Assembly: GCA_947095585.1 (NCBI GenBank)
Contig: OX352764.1
Span: 71,319,536 to 71,383,535 of the forward strand
DNA: 64,000 nucleotides
Source of the DNA: Nephrocerus scutellatus
Taxonomy: Eukaryota > Arthropoda > Insecta > Diptera > Pipunculidae
Direction of reading: 5' to 3'
The position numbers and the translations under genes were made by a program. Below, piece by piece: positions 10,863 through 22,724 of the stretch. Positions within the stretch are counted from its first letter, which is position 1, and the number at the start of each line of letters is the position of its first letter. The notes under the pieces were generated by a model. The model had not been told where the DNA came from and did no database searches. It worked only from the letters and a program-made list of their open reading frames with translations.

Positions 10863-12385
10863 ATGACATGACTCACAAATCCGCTGGGCCAGATGGTATT
10901 TCCCCATAAGTTCTGAAGAGGTGTTCTTTCAAGCTGGCATTACCATTGCGTAAGCTTTTGCATCTATCCTATTCTTCTGGACTCTTACCGAGAAGTTGGA
11001 AAACAGCCTTTGTCCAGCCCATACCCAAAAAAGGTGAGCCCTCGTCTCCTTCTTCGTACCGACCCATAGCACTTACATCCATTCTTTCCAAGGTCATGGA
11101 AACGCTGATCAATTTTCATTTTTTTTTTGCCGGGAGTATTCCCTTGGCAATAAGTTTAAATATATATATAAAAAAAGCTCAAGAAATATCTTGAAACCAA
11201 CGAAATCCTTAGTGACCATCAGTATGGATTTCGTGGGCAACGTTCTACTGGTGATTTGATGGTATATCTCACCGAACAGTGTAACCGGTCTTTGCATCAA
11301 TTTGGAAAAAACAAGGCTGTTGCACTCGGCATTTGACAGAATTTGGCATCAAGCTCTTGTGTGCTTATGGAGTCGACGATAAGCTGCTTTACTGGATTAG
11401 AGGCTATCTATTCAAGTTGTATTGCATGGTTTCAAGTCTAAAGTTCATTACTTAAATGCTGGCATTCCCCAGGGCTCTGTTTTGTCCCCGACACTCATTT
11501 CTATTAATAATCTCTTATCTGTGACTTCTAATCCAATTCCCTCTTTTGCTGACGACAGCACTCTCAGCTTCTCATAAAAGTTTGAGGAACGTCCCTCAAC
11601 TTTTCATGTTGAACTCAAACAACTTCGTATGTTATGTACGTTAAATTCTGACCTAGACAGCATAATACAATGAGGAGAAAACAATTGAGTAGAATTTAAC
11701 GCTTACAAAACCCAATGCTGTCTCCTGTCGTCTAAGCGAATCCTTTATCCCATGCCATTATCCATGAATGGCATTGCATTGAGGAAACTCAATTCTTGGT
11801 ATGTTCGTTACAAGCTTCGTTGGAATGACCACATATTTACCGTCGCCAAAAATGCTGCCTGCGAAATGTTTAGGTTAGGCCCGGTGCAAGAAATATATCG
11901 CTCCCTCTGATCTAGCTACTATTTACAAGGCTTTTATTCGCCCTAAACTTGAGTTCAATTGCCATATCTGGTCTGGTGCTAGGTTTGCAGCTAGATATAG
12001 CGAAATCAATGGATTCGCTTAAAAACCTTAGGAACGTTTAGTGCTTGTTATTGTTTCATCGCTTCTTCTACCAGCGGTGCTCTATAGAAATAGACAGCTG
12101 CATGCCACCTCTTCTTGAATTCAACCGCAATACTCGTGGCGCTCTAAATGCTCATCAGTTTACCCTCAAGGCCATCTTCGGACGTACAGTTAAGTTCAGG
12201 GATTCGTTTTTCAGCCGTACAACACGTATGTGGAATTCTCTGCCAAGCTCTGTCTTCCCATATCATATTCATAGACATCTCCTATTTTCTCCTCCGTTTC
12301 CTTAACGCCCACGCTGTGCCAAGCATACAGCCGAGCATTATAAGGGTGCGACCCTTGAAGCGTGCGCGAATTATAAAATTTTTAT
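10863..12385 (+). mobile_element. Jockey-type LINE, RT to 3' end, degenerate
   Basis: Opens with KSAGPDGISP (RT fingers), then SWKTAFVQPIPKKGEP, SYRPIALTSILSKVMETLIN, and after a short break HQYGFRGQRSTGDLM. Motif A is lost to a deletion near 11325. The GIPQGSVLSP-equivalent (ggcattccccagggctctgt) and FADDSTLSFS (motif C) follow at about 11460-11575. Thumb and C-terminal pieces follow, ending with MPPLLEFNRNTRGALNAHQF (from 12102) and TTRMWNSLPSSVFP. The 3' end is gtgcgcgaattataaaa. Stops and frameshifts throughout. The same family recurs at 13190, 29450/34438 and 49255-51296. An AT-rich insertion interrupts it at about 11115-11175. Confidence 0.75.
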
Positions 12386-13189
12386 TTATTAGACAAATTA
12401 TGTGTTATAATCTTATAATGAAAATCAGGAATTTTTCACTTTTTGATTCTTTTTAATTTTATTATATTCTCGGATTTCAAACTGATTTCAAATTTGTATA
12501 AATTTTACAATACTTAAGGAATACAATTTAAAGTGGCAATTTGAATTTCCTGCAGACACTAAAAAAATGTCCGTATTCCTTAAGTGCTGTGTCAAAGCGT
12601 TTCCTAGGTGCCATTACAATGTTACATTTGAAACAAGGCCGGCAAAATAAACGACATTGTTAAGTTCTTTTGTGCTATTGCCAAGCAATTTAATAATTTT
12701 CACTTGAAAAAATCGCTTGAAAATAACAACACTTTGTGCCGCTACCGTTTGGCACAGCAACAAAGAGTTTTTTCCAAAACGCTAAATTGAAATTGAGCAT
12801 CATCAAAGAAGAATGTAATTGTTTGTCATTTATTGCTAACGCGTTCTACACAGCCTGAAGTAATTCAGTGGGTAGGGTGTAGGTAACTTCCAGTTGGTGG
12901 AAAAAAAAACAATCTTTTGGTGTTCACACAAAAATCTAATTTTGCTGCACTCCTAAAGTGAATACTAAAAGTGAGTTTTGAACTTACTAATTTAAAAAAC
13001 CCGCAATCGTTTTCCACTTATAATAAGAAAAATTCCAAACCGCCAGTTATATGAGCTCTTAGTTTGCATATATCTGTTATAACTCAAAAGTTTGAAAATC
13101 ACTATTGTTCGATTGGTATTCAGATGATATTTCAATGTTTGAGAATTTCAAAGTTTGATAGTTTAAAAAATTTAGAATCATAAATTTTG
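12386..13189. other. no recognised feature
   Basis: AT-rich, no coding or repeat signal recognised. Confidence 0.5.
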
Positions 13190-14155
13190 ATCAGCTCATG
13201 AACTATGTTGAAACTAACGAAATACTTAGTGACCGGCAGTAGGGTCAGAGCTCCCCAGGGCTCTGTCTTGTTCCCACTCTTTCTCATTTTTATTTATTAA
13301 TGATTTCTTGTCCATTACTTCTAATCCAATTCACTCTTTTACTGACGACAGTTTCTTATATAAGATGGAGGAACGTCCATTCACTTCTTATGTGGAACTC
13401 AAACAACTACATGTGTTGAGCACGTTAAATTCTGACTTGGACAGCATAATAAAATAGGGAGAAAACAGCCGAGTAGAATCTAATAATGCTTCGAAACCCA
13501 TGCCAATCCATGCCAATTCCATTATCCATAAATGGCACTTGCATTGAGGAAACTGAAAAACTCGATATTCTCGGAATGGAAGGCGTCGTTGGAATGACAA
13601 CATATTCACCGTCGCCAAAAATGCTGCGAAATATTTAGGTTTCTAACCCGGTGCAAGAAATATTTCGCTCCCTCTGATCTGGATAATAAATACAAACCTT
13701 TTATTCGCCCTAAACTTGGGTACAATTGTCATATTTGGTCAGGTGCTCATAAGACTGCCCTGCATCAGCTAGATGGAATACAAAACCGTGCTATAAAACT
13801 TATCGGTGACGAAAACATTGCGAAATCCATAAATTCCTGTTTTATCGCTTTTTCTTCTCACATGCCACCTCTCATTGAATTCCACCGCAATACTCGTGGC
13901 GCTCAAAATGTTTATCAGTTTACCCTCAAGCCCATTCTCGGACATACAGTTAAGTTCAGGGATACGTTCTTCAATCTTACAACACGTATGTCGATTGATC
14001 TGCCAAGCTATGTATTTTCACATTCAAAACACAAGCTCATAAACATCTCCTCATTTCTCCTCCTTTTTCTTGACACCCACGCTGTGCTAAGCATATAGCC
14101 GAGTATTATAAGGATGCGAAGTCCTTTACGCGTGCGTAAATTATAAAAAATAAAT
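13190..14155 (+). mobile_element. Jockey-type LINE, second degenerate copy
   Basis: Collinear with 11215-12385: begins at the block containing aatacttagtgaccggcagt, passes the PQGSV-equivalent (agctccccagggctctgt at about 13249), the FTDDS-like motif C (cttttactgacgacag), and the thumb, and ends with MPPLIEFHRNTRGAQNVYQF (13862) and the family 3' end at 14150. The region from fingers to motif B is missing apart from the first few bases. Many frame breaks. Confidence 0.75.
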
Positions 14156-14734
14156 ACGCGTACCTGCATGCGTGCATGACTGAGCATGTGTTTATATACA
14201 CATTTTCTTTTAATCACACAAAACAAGAGAAACATACACAATAATATAATTGTAAATACCGATGTCGATAATCAAATTGACATGTTACTCCTCGTACTAT
14301 AGTAATAATTTTATATGTGCTAAATTTCAAAAATGTATGTATCTGTACCTTTTATTAATTGGTTAATTCCCTTTAACCATAACAAAAACCATAGGAATGA
14401 ATAAACACTTAATTAAAAGAAACTTTGTCCTGTTTTATAATATAAGGGTGAATATTTAATAGAAATAATTCTTATACATTTATAAAGATCTCCTTTGGTA
14501 TCCTGTAAATAACCTGTTAACATGACACTGCAAACATTTCCGAGAAGTAAAAATTTTATATTTCCCTTAAAAGAAAAGAAATACTTTACTTCTGAGTGCA
14601 ACAGTAAGCAGACATTTTTTATATGTGTAACGTGAAATTCGGGTTTTTGTGTTAACTTAAGTTTAATACAAAAATGTGTAATGTGAACACTAAACGGTAG
14701 TTCATCTTCGAATTTTAAGCTAATATTAGCTTAT
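14156..14734. other. no recognised feature
   Basis: AT-rich. A tgcatgcgtgcatgac palindromic word at about 14165; otherwise nothing. Confidence 0.5.
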
Positions 14735-14884
14735 ATGTATATTGTGATATGGCGAGCCCGAAGGGCGAAGATGATAATCACGGCAAAGGTTTATTTTCAG
14801 CGTACCTGTGTTCGGTTGATTGTTTGTGAGTTTATCGACTTCTACCAGACAGAATTTGATGGGACTTGTTACATTTTTTTACAT
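14735..14884 (+). repeat. dispersed repeat interrupted by Helitron-like copy C
   Basis: Matches the reverse strand of 42690-42820: both have a ggcgag..gaagggcgaa-like start, ataatca..caa.g.ttattttcagcgt, then cgacttctaccag and agaatttga.gg.acttgtt. A probable continuation is at 15779-16086 beyond the Helitron-like insertion (tatggcgagttgagcagctc at 16056 also matches the 42.6-kb copy). Class unknown. Confidence 0.5.
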
Positions 14885-15778
14885 AGTAAAAAACAACCCA
14901 TAAAAATTAAAATTTTTCATCTAAATTCTCTAATCGCAGAAATTGATATGGGAGCCCCTCGATTCTGGGCCATTTTTTTTTATTGTAGGAGAAAATCATC
15001 GAAACAAACATTTGACATCAGATGTTAAAATTGAAAAAGCTCAGATCATTTTATTCTGAGCACTTAGAGCACGATCATACTCTGAGCAAATAAGAAACAC
15101 GAACATTTATCTTGAGAACTCTTTGACTGCTCTGAACTAATTTATGAAAACGCCATATGACAGAATATTGTGAAAACTTGTTGTTCTATCTGTAAGTTGA
15201 TATCGACAACAAAAAAAACGACATCAATAAAAATACAATTCAGTAAATAAAAATGTAAGTTGAAGTAAGCATAAAACATGTATGTCTCGTTTCATTTGCT
15301 GGGTTCATTTGTGCGTGCGCTAAGATTTCTCTCTCTCTCTCCACCACCACCAAAACCATGCAGCGCAGCCGACTGCGCAGCACACACCGCACACAGTCCA
15401 TAAAGGGCGACGAATATCTGATGCCAGTACAGATATTTAAAAAATGTATAAGGGCCTTGCGGCCGAACCCGGGACCCGATCACTACCAAATTTTCGAAAA
15501 AGTATTGTTTATTGGGTATACACATGTGTGTAAAATTTGAAGAAAATCGGGTAAATTTTTTAAAATTTTTGTTTGGGAGCCCCCCGACCCCGCAGCCCGA
15601 GTGGCCTCAAAATTTAATAGAAAGTGTTGTCTCCGGAAATACATATGTGTGCAAAATTTCAATAAAATCGGGCCATGGGAAGTGGGTTAAAAATTGATCG
15701 CAAGAATCCACGACAGACGACCGACCGACGACCGACGACCCACGGGCAAGTGAAGTTAATATAGAGAATTTAAAAAGG
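14885..15778 (+). mobile_element. Helitron-like repeat, copy C (young)
   Basis: Runs from aaaaaacaacccataaaaat to gttaatatagagaatttaaa. Almost identical along its whole length to the reverse strand of 53501-54418, including a unique-looking middle part (14990-15470) with tctctctctctct and caccaccaccaaaaccatg. The minisatellite part (15480-15690) holds about one and a half units, followed by a gaccgaccgacg tract and cacgggcaag. The high identity of the two distant copies indicates recent mobility. The small frames at 15358-15540 and 15512-15697 are repeat-derived. Confidence 0.8.
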
Positions 15779-16086
15779 AAGTAAAGTTATCATGAAAATT
15801 TTCGAAATCGGGATTTTTGCAGATTTACCCATTACCGTATCTCCTGAGTCAGAAAAAGCGGAAATAAAAAAATCTCTGGCTGAACTTATCCGGATGAAAA
15901 TTCATATTTATGGTTTTTACATAAATTGTGAGGGGCCAGATAATTTTGACGGAAATCAGACAGCCGGAAGTGAAGTTTTACGGGAAAATTTTACAAAGCG
16001 AGCCTTTTCGGTAAAAACTCTTAATTAAGTCTTTATACTAAATTACAACTATTCGTATGGCGAGTTGAGCAGCTCTGCTTTAGTAT
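15779..16086 (+). repeat. probable continuation of the repeat at 14735-14884
   Basis: A 78-codon frame (15792-16028) lies here, but it has no recognisable motif. The stretch at 16056-16085 matches reverse-strand 42660-42720, so I treat the whole as an old noncoding repeat split by Helitron-like copy C. Confidence 0.35.
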
Positions 16087-16505
16087 CTTAGACCTTATAA
16101 TAGACATTGTAAAGGTGAGTTTTTATAAAAATTGTTTTATAATTATATGAAAAAAAGTACATACTAAAATGTATATACATGCCTTAGAACTAGTTGTTTA
16201 GTTTTCACTCACTGAGACTATGATAAGCAATTAATTTAGAATACTTGTTTTGAAATGAATTGCGCTTGGCGGTTATTATGGTTTCTTTGTTTATCACTGT
16301 TGCATCACTGTTACGGTGTTGGCGTGATTGCAGTTTTTAATTGCTTCAAATTTTTTTCAAGCGAGCGACTACAACAACAAAGAGGTTCTTAATTAGTTCG
16401 TGTATCACAATGAGCCATTCGTTGCAAAACAAAACATTCTTCCGCATCCGAATTGTCCAAATGTCGTAAAATTAATTCTTGCCCCATTTTAATAATAATA
16501 ATAAT

Positions 16506-16885
16506 ATAGTATATTACATAACGAGCGAGGAAAGTGGAGAGGAAAGTGCAAATATTTTTCACACGCCCATAGACGAAAGTGACTGTTTCATACACTAAAA
16601 CCTAGCCTCGAAGGAAGCCGTTATACGCACTAGTGAGTTAACATATCAAATACTTTTGTTATTTACTGCAGTCACAGCGAACACACATTCCCATTGTAAT
16701 TTTGCATTGCACATAACCGGTTTAGCAGAAAAACCGGTTTTGGTCGTGTGAAAAATAGGGTACATTACTCGCAGAAATGTGCTCATCGTGCTCCTTAGAT
16801 TCTGCACTCGGCTACGGCCTCGTGCTTCAAGCTTTTAACTCGCACGATAAACTCCACTTTCCTCGCTCTTCATGTAATATACTAT
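16506..16885. repeat. 380-bp element bounded by 34-bp inverted repeats
   Basis: Left arm 16506-16539 (atagtatattacataacgag...) and right arm 16852-16885 are inverted copies with 2 mismatches in 34. The interior of about 310 bp has no long ORF. It could be a foldback/MITE-type element. The right arm abuts the tail of the SINE at 16886, and an AATAAT run precedes the left arm. Confidence 0.55.
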
Positions 16886-17150
16886 GGTGCGACAGACTAT
16901 TGCAGTCCTTCTTGCGACCAATTGCGTTGTGCACAAATATTTTTGCATACAAATGGAAAGGACCTACAATATAATGCCGTATCTGAACGGCAAATTGAGA
17001 AGCTTTCCATGAAAAGTTATTAATCTCGAATATTTGTCAGACATTCGCGAGAGGTGGTCGGTGGAAAATACTTTTGGTGTGTTCTGGGACCCTCGAATCC
17101 TCTCTGCTCAGAAGTCCATGCACTTACCACTGAGGCACGGCGCCCACGAC
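16886..17150 (-). mobile_element. tRNA-derived SINE, copy 3
   Basis: Minus-strand SINE: gtgggcgccgtgcctcagtgg-like head at the right, a degenerate box B (ggattcgagggtccc), the family body (acctctcgcgaatgtctgac, cattatattgtaggtcc) and a 3' end at ggtgcgacag where the usual ATT tail is replaced by the inverted-repeat arm of the neighbouring element. More diverged than copies 1, 2, 5 and 6. Confidence 0.75.
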
Positions 17151-17789
17151 ACATTGTAACAGCTTATTAAAAAAGTATTTATTCGTAACCATACTCTTCT
17201 TACTCAACTTGTTCGCGACTTATAGAAGAAAACTTTAAGTCATATCTAACTTACTCGTACTCTATTCTTTTGTCTAATTTTGGCTTGAATGGCTAAAATA
17301 ATATTTTTAAAACACTATGAACAGCATAAAAATGATAGAGGTTTTCATATTAACAATTTTTTTTAAAATCCCGTTTAGGTTTATTTATATGGTATATTTT
17401 GGGCCGTAAAATATACCAAATAAATAATTTCACTGATTTGACTTATATTCATCGTTTTAAATATTTCTGAATAAAGCATAATTAAAAATGGTGAAGAAAA
17501 GTGGTTGAATCGAAACCCTTTAAAAACAAACCTCCATATTTTATGGGATTATAGAATCACTATATTCACACGCCTCCAATATTAAAAAATGTCAAGTACT
17601 GATAACTTTCTTAATTCTTCGAATTAATTTTCAACATATTTTTTTTACTTTGTTGTAACATTTCTTGTAACATTTTATACTAAACAATAAGATAAAGTAC
17701 TCGTAGTTAATAAATTTGTTTTTATTTTTTGTGTAACAAAAGTACAACTATGAATTAAAAATCTAGCCATTAATAATGCCATGCAAATA
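17151..17789. other. no recognised feature
   Basis: AT-rich; a small inverted word tatggtatattttgggccg/cgtaaaatataccaaata near 17390 is the only structure seen. Confidence 0.45.
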
Positions 17790-18215
17790 TTTTACAAAAT
17801 GTACCCGACTTTCTTCAAATTTTATACGCATGTGTATCTTCGATGGACAAAACAAAAAATGTACAAAAAACTTTGTCCATCAGTGTATAAAATTTGAAGA
17901 AAATCGAGTAAATTTTTTTTAAAAATATCTATGGGGACTCACGACCCAATGCCCGGGGGGTATCCAAAATGCTTACAAAAAGTTTTGTCCATCGGAGATA
18001 CACATGTGTTTAAAATTCAAAGAAAGTCGGGTACATTTTGTAAAATCGGGTTAATTTTTAAAAATTTTATATGGGCACTACTCGGGCCTCAGGGCCAAAA
18101 TTTCAATAAAATCGGGCTTTGGGAAGCGGGTTAAAAATTGATCGCAAGATTCCACGATAGACCGACCGACCGACCGGCAGACGTGCCACGGGCAAGCGAA
18201 GTTAATATAGAGAAT
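17790..18215 (+). mobile_element. Helitron-like repeat, copy D
   Basis: Contains an inverted partial unit at 17797-17850 (acccgactttcttcaaattt), then direct units (tttgtccatcggagatacac at 17985) and the terminal block caataaaatcgggctttggg, a gaccgaccgaccg tract, and gaagttaatatagagaattt. No clear 5' end motif, so it is truncated or rearranged on the left. Confidence 0.7.
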
Positions 18216-19900
18216 TTAATAAAAGTCAAAAAATTTCTTTACGAAAAAATTTTTATTTTATCTTTTTTTAAATGGCTCGTATATTTCTACTAATTTTCTT
18301 ATTGTTAAGGAAGTACAAATAAACAGTCACAAAAATATCGATTTTACCTGTCGTTTAATTACTTTAATGTTAAGATTATTTCCCAATTTAACCAAAACAT
18401 TACCCAAAATGTTAAAGGGTGTGCTATTGGGATAACTGAATTAAATTACCTTTTTTAATTCCTGTTAATGGCTATTCAAAGGAAGGGAAGCCAGCTGCTT
18501 GTTTTATTTAATGCTAACTTATTCTTCCGGTAGTGAAGAAATTAAAGTTCAATTTTGGTGACGGCATAAATCGTAAAACAATAGGAGGTTGATGAATCCT
18601 TTTAACATTAATTTTTCGGAATGATTTAGTACCAGAATAAATTCAAAGAAATCACCACCATGAATATGATCATCACTCCAGAGCACTCACTGCACATTCC
18701 ATATCGACTGAAGAGAGAAGACAGACCAAGAAGCTGGATAATTTTAACTAATTCATAATTTTATACGGAACGAACTTCCCTTTAGTATATTATAACAGGT
18801 TGGTCTTAAGCCATCTATGACCACCCTTAAGCTTTGTTATTCGATTATTCATTGTTTTAATGGGAACAATGAGTAAAGAGGCAGATAAGAGGTGTCATAA
18901 TCGCTGCAGACAATCTTCAGTTGTTTTCCCACAAAGTTTTGTATGCGTACCCGTATTCCTTTGTATAGGAAGCCGATATAAAAGGATAAGCTAAGTTTCG
19001 AGTTGCATTTGGTAATTTAAAAGTGCAAAATAAGCTTCATAAAACTGACGGTTAAATTTTCTGAAGAAGATTCACCTATATCAGATGTTGTCGATATGCA
19101 TTTTACATTTAAATTGATGTTTTGTACAAAAGGAATTTTCTGTTGAATACTGTTTCTTATTTTGATACAGATTTTAGTTACATATTATGTTTGAATTTTA
19201 GTGCTTCTAACTAAACATACAAACATAATTAACTGCACTTACTACAAATAGCATATCTCTCATAAAGACTTATTTAAACAGTTTTAATTTAATTTTAATG
19301 TCATTACAAGTTTCAGAAGAGCGCGTTAAATAAACATTCGTTTTAATGCTAATGCAAAACGAAATTTTTTTTTGAGTCATATCGTGAAGGATTGCTTTGG
19401 GAATCTGTTTTAGTTTTTCTTATGGCTTTAATGGTATGCGAATAAATCTGTAAGGCTACAAAGAATAATAACAAATTGTCTATCTTTCTTTATGTATATT
19501 TAAGACATAATTAGAAAACTATTTTGCTCTCTGGGGATTTTCACTATTTCCTATTTTATTATAGTTCCTAAAGTTGTGCGGCAGTAAAACTTTTCTTCTT
19601 CTGTTAAAAAGATTTCCTTAATAATTTTCTTATCCAAATTTTTATCTTAGTGGGAGTAACACTGTTGATATCAATTTCTCCTTTTCCAGTCCCATAATAA
19701 GACTCGAAAGCATTTCAAGTAATGTTCTGCTTTGTCAAGCAAATAAGCAGCAGATGCAAATTATTCGCTGAGTCCAGAATAATTTGGCGCTTTTCTTTTA
19801 GTTTTGTTTTTATTGCTGCTCCATTTGGTTCTTCAACGCTTCGAAGTGAAAAAATTCGTGTGTTTATGATGATTCATTCCAACCAACAGTAATTGTCCAA
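18216..19900. other. no recognised feature
   Basis: About 1.7 kb of AT-rich sequence without repeats shared in the window. No convincing coding signal. Confidence 0.5.
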
Positions 19901-19903
19901 GAT

Positions 19904-20221
19904 TCATCCCTCTTCGCAGGAGTAAAAACATTTAGCAGTATAAGTATAGCCGGAAGGATTCCGATGATATAGAAATTTCTTTGTTCCATAATCAACATCA
20001 TCAACATAATCAACATCGCCGTTGGTCGCCCTAAGTCTGATGGGTGGTGTTGAGGTGTACCAAAAGTCAATAATGGATAAAGTTTTGTGTATGCTATTTA
20101 CCCGCATAGTAATTTTCTTCACCCAAGCAACGTATGCTGAGGCTATTTGAAGTGGTAAAAAGTACAAAACTTTATGTAGTTCGAAGTTCTCCATTAACTG
20201 GGTAATTCGCGTAATCTGCAC
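19904..20221 (-). CDS. unidentified open frame, possible exon
   Basis: A 105-codon minus-strand frame (ends FYSCEEG) overlaps a second minus frame whose end (from a Met near 19988) reads like a short secretory leader: MEQRNFYIIGILPAILILLN, then about 20 polar residues ending WNESS. A splice-acceptor-like string (cttatctctttgtgcag) lies just upstream of the long frame at about 20235-20219, and a donor-like gggtaaat is inside it near 20100. A GATGTTGATTAT-type repeat in the middle makes open frames easier to get by chance. No family recognised; low confidence that it is a gene. Confidence 0.2.
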   Translation of the reverse strand: MQITRITQLMENFELHKVLYFLPLQIASAYVAWVKKITMRVNSIHKTLSIIDFWYTSTPPIRLRATNGDVDYVDDVDYGTKKFLYHRNPSGYTYTAKCFYSCEEG

Positions 20222-20871
20222 AAAGAGATAAGCAAGTTATTACATTATGGATAGATTTTATATCAAACGTTTTTATTTGTCCTACCAAGCAATTTTGAGT
20301 GGCTTTTATGGGGGTTAATCTTTTCGTGGTCGGTAATAGTGGGAAATCTAATTAGTAAATTTAACCTTTCGCTGATTTTTGTGTATTTTAAAAAGCAAGA
20401 AAACTTCGAAATGCAAAATGCTAAACGTTGAAAGGTTTGTCCTTAGGAAGCTTCCTAATATAAAGTAACGATATCTGCCTGACAACATACCGGCAATGCA
20501 TGAACGGCAACGGCTGAGGAAGGTCTTTCAAAGGATCGTCAGCAGGTCCTTAAACACAATCAACGATGAATTCTAGTAATACTATTGCATCTCCGGCTTA
20601 TAAATAACATATTTTTTCTGGATGTGCAGAAGTAATGAAGAAGAAGAACTAATCAAACGTCTCCACAAATCAAACCAGGCCCTGACATAGGAAGCAGAAC
20701 TCTCTGTTCGGTAAGCGTATTTTCATTCTACTGAGACTCACTTTTGCAGAATAAATACCGTTCTGCTCACCAGAACACCCGACCACTAGCGCATCTCCAA
20801 AATTTCATCGAAGAGGTTGAAAGTCTAGTTAAAGTAGCCACTTTACCCAAAAAAACTCTGTCACAATTTCA
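20222..20871. other. no recognised feature
   Basis: No repeat or coding signal recognised between the open frame and the RTE fragment. Confidence 0.45.
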
Positions 20872-21135
20872 TCATCATATTTGGCTCTACAACCGGGGTC
20901 CGGTCCTGGCCTCCCGCAAAAAGTCTCTCCACCGGTCCCGATTTCGAACCGATGTCATCCAGTTTGGCATCCCTAAACTCTGGGCGTCCTGGTCTACGCT
21001 ATCCTTCCAGCGTAGGCTTGGCCGGCCTCGCTGTCGTGTTCCATAAATCCTACCGCAAAGGACTTTCCGAGCAGGATCCTCTTCGCTTATGCGAGCTAGG
21101 TGTCCTGCCCACCGGAGCCTACCGAGCTTAATTTT
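20872..21135 (-). mobile_element. RTE-type LINE, 3' fragment
   Basis: On the minus strand this is the last ~260 bp of the family: LGRLRW-equivalent at the right edge, the region equivalent to ARKVLCGRIYGTRQRGRPSL, WKD.VDQDAQSLGMPNWMTS, DRW.DFLREARTGP and the end ccaaatatgatgatga. Compact and little mutated compared with 3000-3240. A 5'-truncated insertion, as expected of target-primed integration. Confidence 0.85.
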
Positions 21136-21149
21136 TAGTCTTCCATAAG

Positions 21150-21400
21150 ACCATCAAAATACCACTCAAAAGACCCCCAAAAGACACTTAGAAGAGCACT
21201 AAAAAACTCCGAAAAGGCCACCAAAGGACCCCTTAAAAGAACCCAAAAGACTCCAAATACCACCAAGGATCCCCAAAGACCCACAAAGACTATCCAAAGA
21301 CCCCCAAAGACCCCCAAAACCCACAAAGACCCACAAGGACCCCCAAAACCTCCAAAATACTACTAAAATACGCCAGTAATACTATCAAAAGACCCACAAA
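21150..21400. repeat. CCCAAAGAC-type low-complexity tract
   Basis: Some 250 bp made of drifting words such as cccccaaagacccccaaaac and cccacaaagaccc. It is strongly strand-asymmetric (C and A on plus, G and T on minus). It lies directly next to the truncated end of the RTE fragment. The minus strand frames (21135-21326, 21290-21475) are artefacts of this composition. Confidence 0.7.
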
Positions 21401-22023
21401 AAAGAGCAGGTTACAACTAGAACCCTTGCAATTATACAAAATATTGTTTTCCATGCATATGTTGTTGCGTTCCATTACATCTACGCTAGTACGAATATGT
21501 ACAATACAATAATGAAATAGCCTAATCGTTAGGAATTTTATAATTATTTTGCTATTGGTGATTGTAAAAGTAGATTAAGTGCCTCTTGTGGAGAATATTA
21601 AAATACAATAAACAAGCAAAATTACATTTTCGATTTGTCTTATCAGAGAAAATTGCTTGAAAACTGAATTGTCCAATTGCTTGTTCGTTGGCTTAAAAAA
21701 TTATCCGCCAGGACGATTTGTGATGCTCCAATCGTCAATGGAATGCTGTTATATCATACCACCAACCGGATACAACACATAGTAAATGAATTCACACTTT
21801 TAATTATCTTTGACGGCTAACTGCATCCGCTACATTCGTTATTTCCATTACACTGACTTTACCAATGCAATTAGCTACACCTTAGTCGCGCCTAAAGAAG
21901 TTTCACAATGGGAAAAACCTAAACTGTGGGTAAAAACAAGAGTTTAAGAGTTGAGGAGTGTAAAAAAGTAATAGGAACTCCTAAAAACGAATTAAAAACT
22001 ACTCTCTTAAAACTAAATCAATA
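21401..22023. other. no recognised feature
   Basis: No coding or repeat signal recognised. Confidence 0.45.
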
Positions 22024-22475
22024 TAAAAAAAAACCCATAAAAATTAAAATTTTTCTTGTAAATTCTCTAATCGGGGATACACACACACACACACACTACG
22101 TGCTCGTTTTGTGGCAAAATCATTCACAAATGACGCAGCGGCAGCGAACAGCGCTGCTCACAAAGCACAGAGCTCAGACTTTGCCGTGATCTGATGCGAT
22201 ATAGCGATATTTAAAAATTGTATGTTGGGGTCCCCAAGGGGCCGATCGCTCTAAATTTTTACAAAAAGTGTTTTCCATCGAAGACACACACGTGTACAAA
22301 ATTTAAAGAAAATCGGGTAAATTTTGTAAAATATTTGTATGAGAGCCCCCCGACCCCGCTGCCCAAGGGGCCTCAAATTTTAATAGAAAGTGTTGTCTTG
22401 GGAGATATACATGTGTGCAAAATTTCAATAAAATCGGGCTGTAGGAAGTGGGTTAAAAATTGATCACAAGATTTG

Positions 22476-22507
<32 letters not shown>

Positions 22508-22546
22508 CCACGGGCAAGTGAAGTTAATATAGAGAATTTAAAAAGG
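22024..22546 (+). mobile_element. Helitron-like repeat, copy E
   Basis: 5' end aaacccataaaaattaaaat with ttgtaaattctctaatcgg, then an (ac)n run at 22078-22098. One and a half minisatellite units follow (gtgttttccatcgaagacac, gagagccccccgaccccgct), then a ccagccagccagccag tract, cacgggcaag and the 3' end gttaatatagagaatttaaa. Noncoding; the 81-codon frame at 22218-22463 is repeat-derived. Confidence 0.75.
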
Positions 22547-22724
22547 AAATCGTTAAAATTAAGAAACCCGAAACTAATTTTTAAATTATAACAACCAACA
22601 AAATACGAGTACAAACCCAGGGTGACCGGCGAGCATCACCCGGGCCAGCTCAAAACAATAATTAATGTTCAAGAATCTTAATATTGAAAATAGAGAATTT
22701 AAAGGTGTTAATTTGTGTTTGTAT

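Noticed and set aside
15792..16028. 78-codon frame as a gene
   Set aside because: Flanks match dispersed repeats at 14735 and 42660; no motif, no splice or promoter context.
21135..21475. Hydrophobic G/V/F-rich minus-strand proteins
   Set aside because: They are translations of the CCCAAAGAC-type low-complexity tract.
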